A model generated the notes under the pieces. That model saw only the letters and a program-made list of their open reading frames with translations, did no database searches and was not told the DNA's origin. From Scardovia wiggsiae (lineage in GTDB: Bacteria; Actinomycetota; Actinomycetes; Actinomycetales; Bifidobacteriaceae): a stretch of DNA of 64,000 nt. The DNA is taken from positions 1,178,001 to 1,242,000 of the forward strand of contig NZ_CP157350.1 of NCBI RefSeq assembly GCF_051045985.1. Direction: 5' to 3'. Made by a program: the position numbers and the translations under genes. Positions 8,886 to 16,404 of this stretch are shown here, one piece after another. The first letter of the stretch is position 1. Each line of letters opens with the position of its first letter.

Positions 8886-9033
8886 CTCACCCAACTCAAA
8901 GATGCAGACACAGCCCTTCTGTACAATGATGGATACATAACAGGCTATCTGCCTTCTCCCCGTTATAGTTTCAGCCGTACGGATATGGGGGGGGAGACCG
9001 TCGGAGGAGGATCCGTATCTTCGAGTTGGGTGA
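8886..9033. repeat. 148-bp variant of the inverted-repeat element
   Basis: Left end CTCACCCAACTCAAAGATG and right end TCTTCGAGTTGGGTGAG are inverted repeats of the same terminal sequence seen in the 78-bp copies. The interior is unrelated and includes a run of eight G (8987-8994). Confidence 0.65.
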
Positions 9034-9474
9034 GGGGATGGGGGTGAGATTGGAGAGTAAGGAGATGGTGGAGTACGATCGGAAAGTAAGGAGGGTATGG
9101 AGTGAGGTCAGAAGGTAGGGAGAGATGGAGTGAGGTCGGAAGTGGGACTACATATGTATGTGGATAAAAGGTCGGAAAGTAAAGAAGTGAGATGAAATCG
9201 GAGAGTAAGGAAGAACGGGGTGAGATCGAAAAATAAGGAGGTGAGATGAGATTGGAGAGTAAGAAAAGGCAGGGTGTAAGGAAGGGCAGAGTGAGATTGG
9301 AAGGTGAAGCGGGATGACGACCGGAGCGAGGATGAAGAGGAATAAGGATGAAGATGAGATGAGGGAAGGAAGAAGGAGAACGCAGGTGAGGAGGGCGAGT
9401 GCGAAAGGGTAAAAAGAAAAAAGAAGAATAAGAATAATATGAAAACAGAGGAAATAAGGAAGAACAAGGGAAAT
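9034..9474. repeat. degenerate purine-rich tandem array
   Basis: About 440 bp with few pyrimidines on the + strand. Units resembling GTGAGATCGGAGAGTAAGGA recur roughly every 25-40 bp (for example near 9045, 9076, 9198, 9251). It fills the space between the 148-bp element and the rplA terminator. Reading frames on the - strand are Ser/Phe low-complexity strings and are rejected. Confidence 0.7.
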
Positions 9475-9510
9475 AGTTAAGGGGCAGGATTGTTTTCCTG
9501 CCCCTTAACT
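9475..9510 (-). terminator. intrinsic terminator of rplK-rplA
   Basis: A perfect inverted repeat with 15-bp arms (AGTTAAGGGGCAGGA and complement) and a six-base loop, 19 bp past the rplA stop. The - strand continues ATTT, so the T-run is short. Confidence 0.75.
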
Positions 9511-9528
9511 ATCATTCATTTCCCTGCC

Positions 9529-10221
9529 TTATGACAGAGGAGCTATATCCAGCGGCACGCCGGGATTCATCGTGGAAGCCATAGTAACTTTCTCGATGTA
9601 GCGCCCCTTCACAGTAGCAGGCTTCAAGCGTCGGATCTCATCAGCAACAGAGCGGAAATTCTCCACCAGATCCTGCTCTCCGAATGAAAGCTTGCCGATA
9701 ATGAAACTGAGGTTACCGTCTTTATCAACGCGGAATTCGATCTTGCCGCCCTTGATATCGGCAACAGCCTTAGCAACATCCATGGTGACCGTGCCGGTCT
9801 TCGGGTTCGGCATAAGGCCGCGGGGTCCAAGCACACGCCCGAGACGCCCAACCTTGCCCATCATGTCAGGTGTTGCAACAACGGCATCAAAATCGGTGTA
9901 GCCTTTGGATACTTTCTCGATAAGTTCATCGTCGCCGACCTCATCCGCGCCGGCTTCAGCCGCTGCCGTTGCCTGCGGGCCGCGGGCAAACACGAGGACG
10001 CGGGCTGTTTTACCAGTCCCATGAGGAAGGTTGACGGTTCCGCGGATAAGCTGGTCGGCCTTACGGGGATCGACATTCAGCACATATGTAGCTTCAACAG
10101 TCTCGTCGAAACCGCGTTTCGGCATGCCTTTGAGCAGTGCAACAGCCTGCTCATCAGTATATAAATTAGCGCGATCAACCATTTCTTCGGCTTCGCGGTA
10201 TTTCTTGGAACGTTTTGTCAT
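9529..10221 (-). CDS. rplA: 50S ribosomal protein L1
   Basis: 230 residues, normal length. L1 binds 23S rRNA at the mobile stalk beside the E site and often represses its own operon by binding the leader mRNA. Diagnostic segments are MTKRSKKYREAEEMVDR, the GRVLGPRGLMPNPKTGTV loop, and PGVPLDIAPL at the end. ATG 10221 follows AAGGAGAAAGCAG. It is 61 bp after rplK and followed by a strong hairpin, so it is the last gene of the rplK-rplA unit. Confidence 0.97.
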   Translation of the reverse strand: MTKRSKKYREAEEMVDRANLYTDEQAVALLKGMPKRGFDETVEATYVLNVDPRKADQLIRGTVNLPHGTGKTARVLVFARGPQATAAAEAGADEVGDDELIEKVSKGYTDFDAVVATPDMMGKVGRLGRVLGPRGLMPNPKTGTVTMDVAKAVADIKGGKIEFRVDKDGNLSFIIGKLSFGEQDLVENFRSVADEIRRLKPATVKGRYIEKVTMASTMNPGVPLDIAPLS

Positions 10222-10282
10222 CTGCTTTCTCCTTAGCAGTCGCAGCCAGGGCACTCACACCTGTCTGCTTACAGTTGGTTTA

Positions 10283-10714
10283 TTAATCGGTTACAGTCAG
10301 ACCCATGGAACGGGCGGTACCTTCAATGATCTTTACAGCCGCGTCAATATCGCGCGCAGAAAGATCAGGCATCTTTGTTTCAGCAATCTCACGCACCTGA
10401 GCATGAGTTACAGAACCAACCTTGGTGGTCAACGGGTTCCCTGCACCCTTTGGCACACCTGCTGCTTTGCGAAGAAGTTCAGCTGCCGGAGGGGTCTTCA
10501 GCACGAAAGTGAAGGAACGGTCCTCATAAACAGTGATTTCTACAGGGATGATCTGCCCTATCTGATCCTTTGTGGCATCGTTATATGCCTTGGTGAAATC
10601 CATGATATTAACACCATGGCCGCTCAACGCAGGGCCAACTGGCGGTGCAGGATTTGCCTTCCCTGCGGGGATCTGCAGCTTAACAATAGCTGAGACTTTT
10701 TTCTTTGGAGCCAT
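10283..10714 (-). CDS. rplK: 50S ribosomal protein L11
   Basis: 143 residues, full length. L11 forms the GTPase-associated centre with 23S rRNA and is needed for RelA-type stringent sensing. Segments seen are MAPKKKVSAIVKLQIPAGKA, PPVGPALSGHGVNIMDF and the C-terminal IEGTARSMGL. The start at MAPKKK is conserved in the family and has AGAAG upstream. The 158-bp gap to nusG contains an extended -10-like TGGCATAAT on the - strand (about 10845-10853), so rplKA may have its own promoter. Confidence 0.97.
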   Translation of the reverse strand: MAPKKKVSAIVKLQIPAGKANPAPPVGPALSGHGVNIMDFTKAYNDATKDQIGQIIPVEITVYEDRSFTFVLKTPPAAELLRKAAGVPKGAGNPLTTKVGSVTHAQVREIAETKMPDLSARDIDAAVKIIEGTARSMGLTVTD

Positions 10715-10872
10715 TATCTGGTTCTTCTTTCTATTCGCGGTACGACCGATACAGGACGTTTGCCTGTATCTCCCGCATTCCTGATCCGCCTTCTGCCGCA
10801 AAAAGGGTTCCCTTACGGGCAGTAAGGCAAAACAAGCTTTCTTATTATGCCAGTATCTGGGGACTAAAGGCT

Positions 10873-11823
10873 TTAGGAGATTTTCTCCACCTGGTCAAAA
10901 CCGAGCTCTACAGGTGTATCGCGTCCAAAGATATTGACAAGTACGGTAAGCTTCTGTGCGGCCGGCTGAAGTTCTGAAACGACACCTGTCATAGTCGCGA
11001 ACGGCCCGTCAGTCACGGTGACGGATTCGCCCATGCTGAAGACTACTTCAACCTTGCGCTGGCGCACAGCCTTAGGCTTGTCGCCAGAAGCCTTAAGGGC
11101 CTCCGAACGGATCATCGGGGCCATCATATCAACAACTTCCTGACGGCTCAGCGGCACGGCCTCGCGGTTAGATCCCACAAAACCCGTTACACCTTCAGTT
11201 TCGCGGATTATACGGCGGGCATCGTCATCAGGCCACATACGGATAAGCACATACCCGGGAATACGGACGCGCGAAACGACTTTCTTACCTTTTTCCGTAT
11301 GCTTCTCCACCTCTTCCATCGGTATCTCGACCTGGAAAACGGTATCTTCAAGGCCGAAATTCTGCACACGGGATTCAATATTCGCTTTTACACGCTTCTC
11401 GTAACCAGAATATGTGTGAAGGACATACCATTTGCCGTCAAGGGTACGCAGCGACCTCTTGAACTCATCGACAGCCTTGTCACCGGCATCCGGCGTATCC
11501 GCGGTTTCCCCGGCATTATCAGGTTCGGCACCCTCAGCGCCGGCTGGGACCGCATCGGCATCCCCGCTGCTGCCCTGATCCGGTTGTTCCGGATCGGCAG
11601 ATACCTCAGTCCCCGCTTCTGCGCCAGCCGATGATTCCTTATCCGCAGCCTCGCGGGAGGCATCATGATCCTCCTGTGCCTCAGCCGGAACAGTTCCATT
11701 AGCCTCTGCAGCCTTAGCAGCATCTTCTGCTTTAGCAGCCTGCAGGGTATCACTGCTGCCGCTGTCTGCCGCCGGGACGTGGCTGCTTCCATCGTCAAAA
11801 AGATTATCGGTATTGTCTGCCAT
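10873..11823 (-). CDS. nusG: transcription termination/antitermination factor NusG with long acidic extension
   Basis: 316 residues, well above the 180-200 of compact NusG. Residues 1 to about 132 are Asp/Glu/Ala-rich and presumably disordered. The NGN domain follows (WYVLHTYSGYEKRVKANIES, VRIPGYVLIRM, TGFVGSN) and then a KOW domain (GESVTVTDGPFATMTGVVSE). NusG binds RNA polymerase and couples it to the ribosome (via S10) or to Rho. Acidic N-terminal extensions are common in actinobacteria. ATG 11823 has AAGGA five bases upstream. It follows secE by 63 bp, the standard secE-nusG pair. Confidence 0.95.
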   Translation of the reverse strand: MADNTDNLFDDGSSHVPAADSGSSDTLQAAKAEDAAKAAEANGTVPAEAQEDHDASREAADKESSAGAEAGTEVSADPEQPDQGSSGDADAVPAGAEGAEPDNAGETADTPDAGDKAVDEFKRSLRTLDGKWYVLHTYSGYEKRVKANIESRVQNFGLEDTVFQVEIPMEEVEKHTEKGKKVVSRVRIPGYVLIRMWPDDDARRIIRETEGVTGFVGSNREAVPLSRQEVVDMMAPMIRSEALKASGDKPKAVRQRKVEVVFSMGESVTVTDGPFATMTGVVSELQPAAQKLTVLVNIFGRDTPVELGFDQVEKIS

Positions 11824-11886
11824 ACTATCCTTCACTAACGTTTGCCGTTAAAACCTTTATTTGCTTTCCTGCCAGATATGGCCTGT

Positions 11887-12117
11887 TCAGCCGAACAGGG
11901 TAAACATAAGCCTCCCAAAGCCGAAATCAATCCCTGTGGTAAAGAGCATAAGCAGGAACACAAAGACGAACACTGCGAACGACCATTTCAAAAGTTCAAA
12001 GCCTGACGGCGCCACAACCTTGCGCATCTCATCAAAAACCTGACGGATGAACAGGCCAATGCGCATAAAGATATTGGGCTTTTTATCCTTTGCAAGCCTA
12101 TGATCAGATACTGCCAT
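11887..12117 (-). CDS. secE: preprotein translocase subunit SecE
   Basis: 76 residues with a single C-terminal membrane helix (WSFAVFVFVFLLMLFTTGID) after the conserved amphipathic FIRQVFDEMRKVVAPS segment. SecE clamps the SecY channel. Short one-helix SecE is normal outside proteobacteria. It lies between tRNA-Trp and nusG on the same strand, a classical arrangement. ATG 12117 is preceded by AAGGATG. Confidence 0.95.
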   Translation of the reverse strand: MAVSDHRLAKDKKPNIFMRIGLFIRQVFDEMRKVVAPSGFELLKWSFAVFVFVFLLMLFTTGIDFGFGRLMFTLFG

Positions 12118-12186
12118 ATCATCCTTACCTTTTGCCTGGTGTCCTTAATAATCTGCCACCACCGCAGGCGCGATGATGGCTTCCAG

Positions 12187-12259
12187 CAGGGGAAGCGGGA
12201 CTCGAACCCACAACCTACGGTTTTGGAGACCGTTGCGCTACCAATTGCGCCACTCCCCT
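12187..12259 (-). tRNA. tRNA-Trp (CCA)
   Basis: The cloverleaf folds with acceptor AGGGGAG, the anticodon loop carrying CCA, a GGTTCGAGTCC T-arm and discriminator G as expected for Trp. CCA is not encoded. A TACAAT box about nine bases upstream on the - strand is a likely -10 element. It sits just upstream of secE. Confidence 0.96.
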
Positions 12260-12524
12260 ATGGTGTCTATTGTACCGATTGCTCTCGATTTACCGCCTCA
12301 GCAAGGGTATCCGCCGCATGCTCAGCAATATCCAAAAACAGCCAAACCCCAAGTTTACCGTGGAGCTTGGATTTCGTCCACTAAAGGCCTCGTCGTGTGT
12401 CCGGCATAGAAAGCATAGCTTCACTGTTGTGATGACGGACAAGGCACTTGAACAGATGAGATACCCTTGATCCCCGCCGCACTCTGGCTGCCCCACCCGG
12501 CCCGAGGCACTCAAGACCGCAGGC
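12260..12524. other. spacer between tRNA-Trp and aminotransferase stop
   Basis: 265 bp. It contains the likely tRNA-Trp promoter (TACAAT at 12268-12273 on the - strand). No gene or strong terminator was recognised. Confidence 0.5.
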
Positions 12525-13721
12525 CTACAGCATTACCCACTTTTCCAGCCGGAGCATCCCCTCAGCAAGGTCATCATCAGACAGAGCATAGGAAAACCTG
12601 ATATACCCGGGCATGCCAAACCCTTCACCCGGGATCACAGCAATATGGATGTCATCGAGCAGATCAGATGCCAGCTGGACAGAATCCGTATACACTTTTT
12701 TGCGGCTGCCGAGCGGCCGGCCAAGAAGCCCGCGGATATCGGCGAATACATAGAAAGCCCCCTGGGGAAGGCTGCAGGAAATGCCTGGGATCCTGTTGAG
12801 CGCAGCAACAATGGCGTGCCGGCGCACATCAAAGGCGGCACGCATCCCCACCACCGCCGACAGATCCCCCGAGACTGCCTCGATTGCAGCCCGCTGTGCA
12901 ACATTATTGACATTCGATGTCATATGGCCCTGAAGCCTGGCTGCCGCCGCAGCTGCATCAGGCGGTGCAATAAGCCATCCTACGCGCCATCCCGTCATTG
13001 CATACGTTTTTGCAACGCCGTTCACCACAATAAGCTGCCTGCGGATATCGGGCTCCAGTGCACCGATATGCGGAGCTTCAGCACCGTCATACACAAGATG
13101 CTCATAGATCTCATCAGACAGGACCCATATCCTGTTCTCAAGCGCCCACCGGGCAATATCCCGCAAAACCTGTTCCGACCATACGGATCCTGTAGGGTTA
13201 TTCGGCGAATTGACAATGACCGCCTTCGTTGCAGGCGTCCGGACCCGCTCCAGCTGTTCAACAGCCGGCTCAAAATTAGTGTCTGCAGCAGCCGGCACAC
13301 ACACAGGTACGCCTCCGGCAAGCTTTACAGCTTCAGTGTAGCTCACCCAGTAGGGGGAAGGGATAACCACTTCATCCCCCGGATCGGCAACTATCTGTAT
13401 TGCCTCATATACTGCCTGCTTACCGCCATTAGTGACCACGATATCAGCAGGATCGGCAGGGTATCCGGAATCCCTTAAAGTCTTGCGGGCGATCGCCTCA
13501 CGGAGCTCAGGAAGGCCCTGTGTTGCAGTGTATTTATGGTTCTGCGGATCCAGCGCTGCCCGCGAAGCAGCATCAGCAATGTACTTCGGCGTCGGGAAAT
13601 CCGGTTCACCTGCGCCGAAACTGATAACTCTGATGCCTTGAGACCGCATCTGTTTGGCCTTGCTGTCAATTTCCAGGGTGACACTTGCCCCGATATTGCG
13701 GATACGGCTGCTAAGCTTCAT
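12525..13721 (-). CDS. aspC: class I pyridoxal-phosphate aminotransferase, aspartate-aminotransferase type
   Basis: 398 residues, fold-type I. Motifs present are SFGAGEPDFPTPKYI, TNGGKQAVYEA, NSPNNPTGSVWS (Asn of the cofactor site), SDEIYEHLVYDG, the Schiff-base lysine in VNGVAKTYAMTGWRVGW, and RFSYALS with the carboxylate-binding Arg. The likely reaction is aspartate plus 2-oxoglutarate to oxaloacetate plus glutamate; related prephenate or alanine specificities cannot be excluded. The start ATG 13721 lies 11 bases inside the 3' end of obg, so the two are coupled. Its ribosome site (TTGGA) is weak, fitting reinitiation. Confidence 0.92.
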   Translation of the reverse strand: MKLSSRIRNIGASVTLEIDSKAKQMRSQGIRVISFGAGEPDFPTPKYIADAASRAALDPQNHKYTATQGLPELREAIARKTLRDSGYPADPADIVVTNGGKQAVYEAIQIVADPGDEVVIPSPYWVSYTEAVKLAGGVPVCVPAAADTNFEPAVEQLERVRTPATKAVIVNSPNNPTGSVWSEQVLRDIARWALENRIWVLSDEIYEHLVYDGAEAPHIGALEPDIRRQLIVVNGVAKTYAMTGWRVGWLIAPPDAAAAAARLQGHMTSNVNNVAQRAAIEAVSGDLSAVVGMRAAFDVRRHAIVAALNRIPGISCSLPQGAFYVFADIRGLLGRPLGSRKKVYTDSVQLASDLLDDIHIAVIPGEGFGMPGYIRFSYALSDDDLAEGMLRLEKWVML

Positions 13722-15369
13722 AATTTTCCAATCCATGCTCATCATGGGGGTCATCAGCCTTCGACGGGTCAGCCCAATGCCCTGCCTTACGTTCTTTTTC
13801 CATGGCCGCGCGGACAGCCGCTTTAGCATCCATCCACTCGTGGTACTCGCGGCGGCGCTGGGCATTGGTCCTCCGCTGGCTCCTTGGTTCCTCCAGGGCA
13901 TCCAGCCGGGCATCATGCCCGCGCTGCGACTGGGGGCTGCTGTCAAGCATCTCAGCTCCGGCAGCAATCGTCGGATCCCAATCGAATCCTACCGCATTAT
14001 CGCCGGTACCGATATACACTTCATCACCGATACGGGCACCCTGGGCTTTCAGGGCGTCTTCCACACCGAATTTCGCCAGCCGGTCAGCGAGATAGCCTAC
14101 AGCCTCCTCATTATCAAAATTCGTCTGGAGGACCCACCGCTCAGGTTTTTCACCCGTCACTGTGAACCAGAAATTCCCGTCAGCATCTTCATGCCGCGTA
14201 ATATTGAAATCAACGCCAACAGTCCCGGCGCCCGTCCGACGGCGGCGGGACCTGTTCTCCAGAGGCCGGAGGACAACGCGCTCTTCCCCGCCGGAGCCAT
14301 CCCGGGCTTCACGCTCACGTATAGTACGGCGGACTTTTTCAGAAAGTTCAGCCAGGGTGAAAGTCAGCTCCCGCAGCCCCTCATGGCTTACTGTAGAAAC
14401 CATGATGACTTTAAGCCCCATTTTCTCAAAATCAGGCTTTACAAATTCTGCAAGTTCACGGGCTTCTGCCACATCAATCTTGTTAAGGATGATAACACGC
14501 GGGCGGTCCCGTATCGGGATGGCCCCAAGCGGCAGCTGGAGCTGGTCTTCATACTGTTTCAGCTCATTTTCCAATGTTTCATAGTCAGAGACAGGATCAC
14601 GGCCAGGATCAAGCGTTGCACAGTCGATAACATGCGCAATGACCTCAGTGCGCTCAATATGGCGGAGGAATTCCAGCCCGAGGCCTTTGCCCTGCGCCGC
14701 GCCGGGGATGAGGCCGGGGACATCAGCCACAGTGAAAACTTTATCTTCCGCTTTGACCACACCCAGATTGGGGGTAAGGGTAGTAAACGGATAGTCGGCG
14801 ATCTTGGGTTTCGCTGCGCTCACAGCAGCGATAAGGCTTGATTTCCCGGCACTCGGATAGCCCACCAGAGCCACATCAGCTATGGATTTAAGCTCGAAAA
14901 CAATGTCCCGTTCCTCTCCCGGTTCACCAAGCAGGGCAAAGCCGGGAGCACGCCGGGCACGGCTGGCAAGGGAGCGGTTTCCTAAACCGCCGGCGCCGCC
15001 GCGGGCGACCACGATCCTGTCTCCCGCATTCCGCAGGTCTGCCAGCAGCCCTTCTTTTTTATGTGCGGCGGCACCAAAGACGACAGTCCCCGGAGGCACA
15101 GGCAAAACCAGATCGGCCCCCAGGGAACCGTCCTTGTCGTCCCCCTTACCCATCGTGCCGTTCCCTGCCGTGCGGTGGGGGGCAAACCTGTAATCAAGGA
15201 GTGATGTAACATTAGGGTCTGCTACAACGATCACAGAACCGCCGTTGCCGCCATCGCCGCCGTTCGGGCCGGCAAGCGGCTTATATTTTTCACGCCTTAT
15301 AGACGCGGCGCCGTTCCCTCCGTCACCGCCTTTGACATGGACAGTTACCCTATCAACGAAATCACTCAT
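13711..15369 (-). CDS. obgE: GTPase Obg/CgtA
   Basis: 552 residues. The glycine-rich Obg domain is at 1-160 (VHVKGGDGGNGAASIRREKY). A GTPase domain follows with P-loop GYPSAGKSSLIAAVSA, switch TLTPNLGVV, DVPGLIPGAAQGKGLG and NKID. The C-terminal OCT domain lies at about 345-440, then a charged Arg/Lys/Glu-rich tail. Obg acts in 50S assembly and stress signalling. The tail after OCT is longer than in E. coli but usual for actinobacteria. It is separated from rpmA by a terminator and 240 bp, so it probably has its own promoter, and it overlaps the downstream aminotransferase gene. Confidence 0.96.
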   Translation of the reverse strand: MSDFVDRVTVHVKGGDGGNGAASIRREKYKPLAGPNGGDGGNGGSVIVVADPNVTSLLDYRFAPHRTAGNGTMGKGDDKDGSLGADLVLPVPPGTVVFGAAAHKKEGLLADLRNAGDRIVVARGGAGGLGNRSLASRARRAPGFALLGEPGEERDIVFELKSIADVALVGYPSAGKSSLIAAVSAAKPKIADYPFTTLTPNLGVVKAEDKVFTVADVPGLIPGAAQGKGLGLEFLRHIERTEVIAHVIDCATLDPGRDPVSDYETLENELKQYEDQLQLPLGAIPIRDRPRVIILNKIDVAEARELAEFVKPDFEKMGLKVIMVSTVSHEGLRELTFTLAELSEKVRRTIREREARDGSGGEERVVLRPLENRSRRRRTGAGTVGVDFNITRHEDADGNFWFTVTGEKPERWVLQTNFDNEEAVGYLADRLAKFGVEDALKAQGARIGDEVYIGTGDNAVGFDWDPTIAAGAEMLDSSPQSQRGHDARLDALEEPRSQRRTNAQRRREYHEWMDAKAAVRAAMEKERKAGHWADPSKADDPHDEHGLENYEA

Positions 15370-15386
15370 ATCATTACCTGTATGTA

Positions 15387-15427
15387 TCCGACTATTTCTG
15401 ACTATTTTCAGCTATTTCCGGCTATCG
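15387..15427. repeat. three short tandem repeats upstream of obg
   Basis: On the - strand GGAAATAGCT, GAAAATAGTC and AGAAATAGTC follow one another about 20 bases before the obg start, within its untranslated leader. Function unknown. Confidence 0.4.
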
Positions 15428-15527
15428 GCCCGGGATGCCCGTACTTATTATCCGACAGACCCATAACCAGCCTGAAGGATCACCTCTGAAAGATCGCCTC
15501 TGCAGGATCACAATAATACCAGCTTAT

Positions 15528-15552
15528 AAATAAAGCCGCGTCAAAACGCGGC
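15528..15552 (-). terminator. intrinsic terminator after rpmA
   Basis: GCCGCGT and ACGCGGC with a four-base loop, followed on the - strand by TTTATTT. Confidence 0.85.
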
Positions 15553-15611
15553 CTTATCAAAAACACAGAAATATTATCCGGCAGTACTATTACCAGTACC
15601 TTCCGGCAGTA

Positions 15612-15863
15612 CTACTGTGCAACAACGTCAACGATTTTGCGGTCACGGCGTACACCGAACTGTACAGTGCCGTCCTGCAGCGCAAACAGGGTATGGTCCT
15701 TACCCATACCTACGCCATGCCCCGGATGGAATTTGCTTCCGCGCTGGCGGACGATAATATTACCCGCTACAACTGTTTCGCCGCCGAACTTCTTCACACC
15801 CAGGTACTGTGGGCCTGAATCGCGACCGTTACGAGAGCTTGAAGCACCTTTCTTGTGTGCCAT
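15612..15863 (-). CDS. rpmA: 50S ribosomal protein L27
   Basis: 83 residues. It starts MAHKKGASSSRNGRDS and contains GGETVVAGNIIVRQRGSKFHPG, the family signature. The N-terminal tail reaches the peptidyl-transferase centre. No N-terminal cleavage extension of the Firmicutes type is present. It lies 46 bp after rplU and is followed by a terminator. Confidence 0.97.
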   Translation of the reverse strand: MAHKKGASSSRNGRDSGPQYLGVKKFGGETVVAGNIIVRQRGSKFHPGHGVGMGKDHTLFALQDGTVQFGVRRDRKIVDVVAQ

Positions 15864-15909
15864 TTAATTTCCTTTCGTATCCTTACAACCCGTATTTCCC
15901 CTGAGCGCA

Positions 15910-16218
15910 CTAAGCGATCTCAGTAACTTTCAGGACCGTAAGCTTCTGACGATGACCCTTGCGGCGTGCAACGCCGGTCTTATTCTTAAACTTCTGGATG
16001 TGGATCTTCTTGCCTTTAGCCTCATCATCAACCACTTCAGCTTTGACTGAAACCTTGGCCAGATCCTTGGCAGCCACGGTGACCTTAGAACCGTCAACTA
16101 TAAGAGCGACGGGGAACTCTACGGAATCGCCTTTCTTGGCGTCAAGGCGATTGACAATAAACTTGTCTCCAACCTCAACCTTTTCCTGGTGGCCGCCAGC
16201 TTTTACAATCGCGTACAT
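15910..16218 (-). CDS. rplU: 50S ribosomal protein L21
   Basis: 102 residues, standard length. MYAIVKAGGHQEKVEVGDKF at the start and the RRKGHRQKLTVLKVTEI ending are diagnostic. It binds 23S rRNA domain I. It is first in the rplU-rpmA unit and has a good promoter at 16352-16379. Confidence 0.97.
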   Translation of the reverse strand: MYAIVKAGGHQEKVEVGDKFIVNRLDAKKGDSVEFPVALIVDGSKVTVAAKDLAKVSVKAEVVDDEAKGKKIHIQKFKNKTGVARRKGHRQKLTVLKVTEIA

Positions 16219-16351
16219 AATTCTACCTTGCCTGTTTTAAGCTATTTTCCTGCTGCTCAGCAGGCACTGCAGAAGCACGGAAACTCTGCTGCACCTGAAG
16301 ACACCAGCTATCTACTCTATATGCATATTGGCCTCGCGTCAAATCTGCTGC

Positions 16352-16379
16352 ATTATAACGCGCCCAAAATGCATGTGAA
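16352..16379 (-). promoter_or_regulatory. sigma70-type promoter of rplU-rpmA
   Basis: On the - strand TTCACA and TATAAT are 16 bases apart, about 130 bp ahead of rplU. Confidence 0.65.
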
Positions 16380-16404
16380 CTCCTAACATAGGAGGCGTAC
16401 TGGA

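Noticed and set aside
9108..9467. 119-codon Ser/Phe-rich frame on the - strand
   Set aside because: It is the complement of the purine-rich tandem array; the composition explains the open frame.
13654..14841. 395-codon + strand frame opposite obg
   Set aside because: Antisense shadow of a GC-rich gene; the - strand frame is unmistakably Obg.
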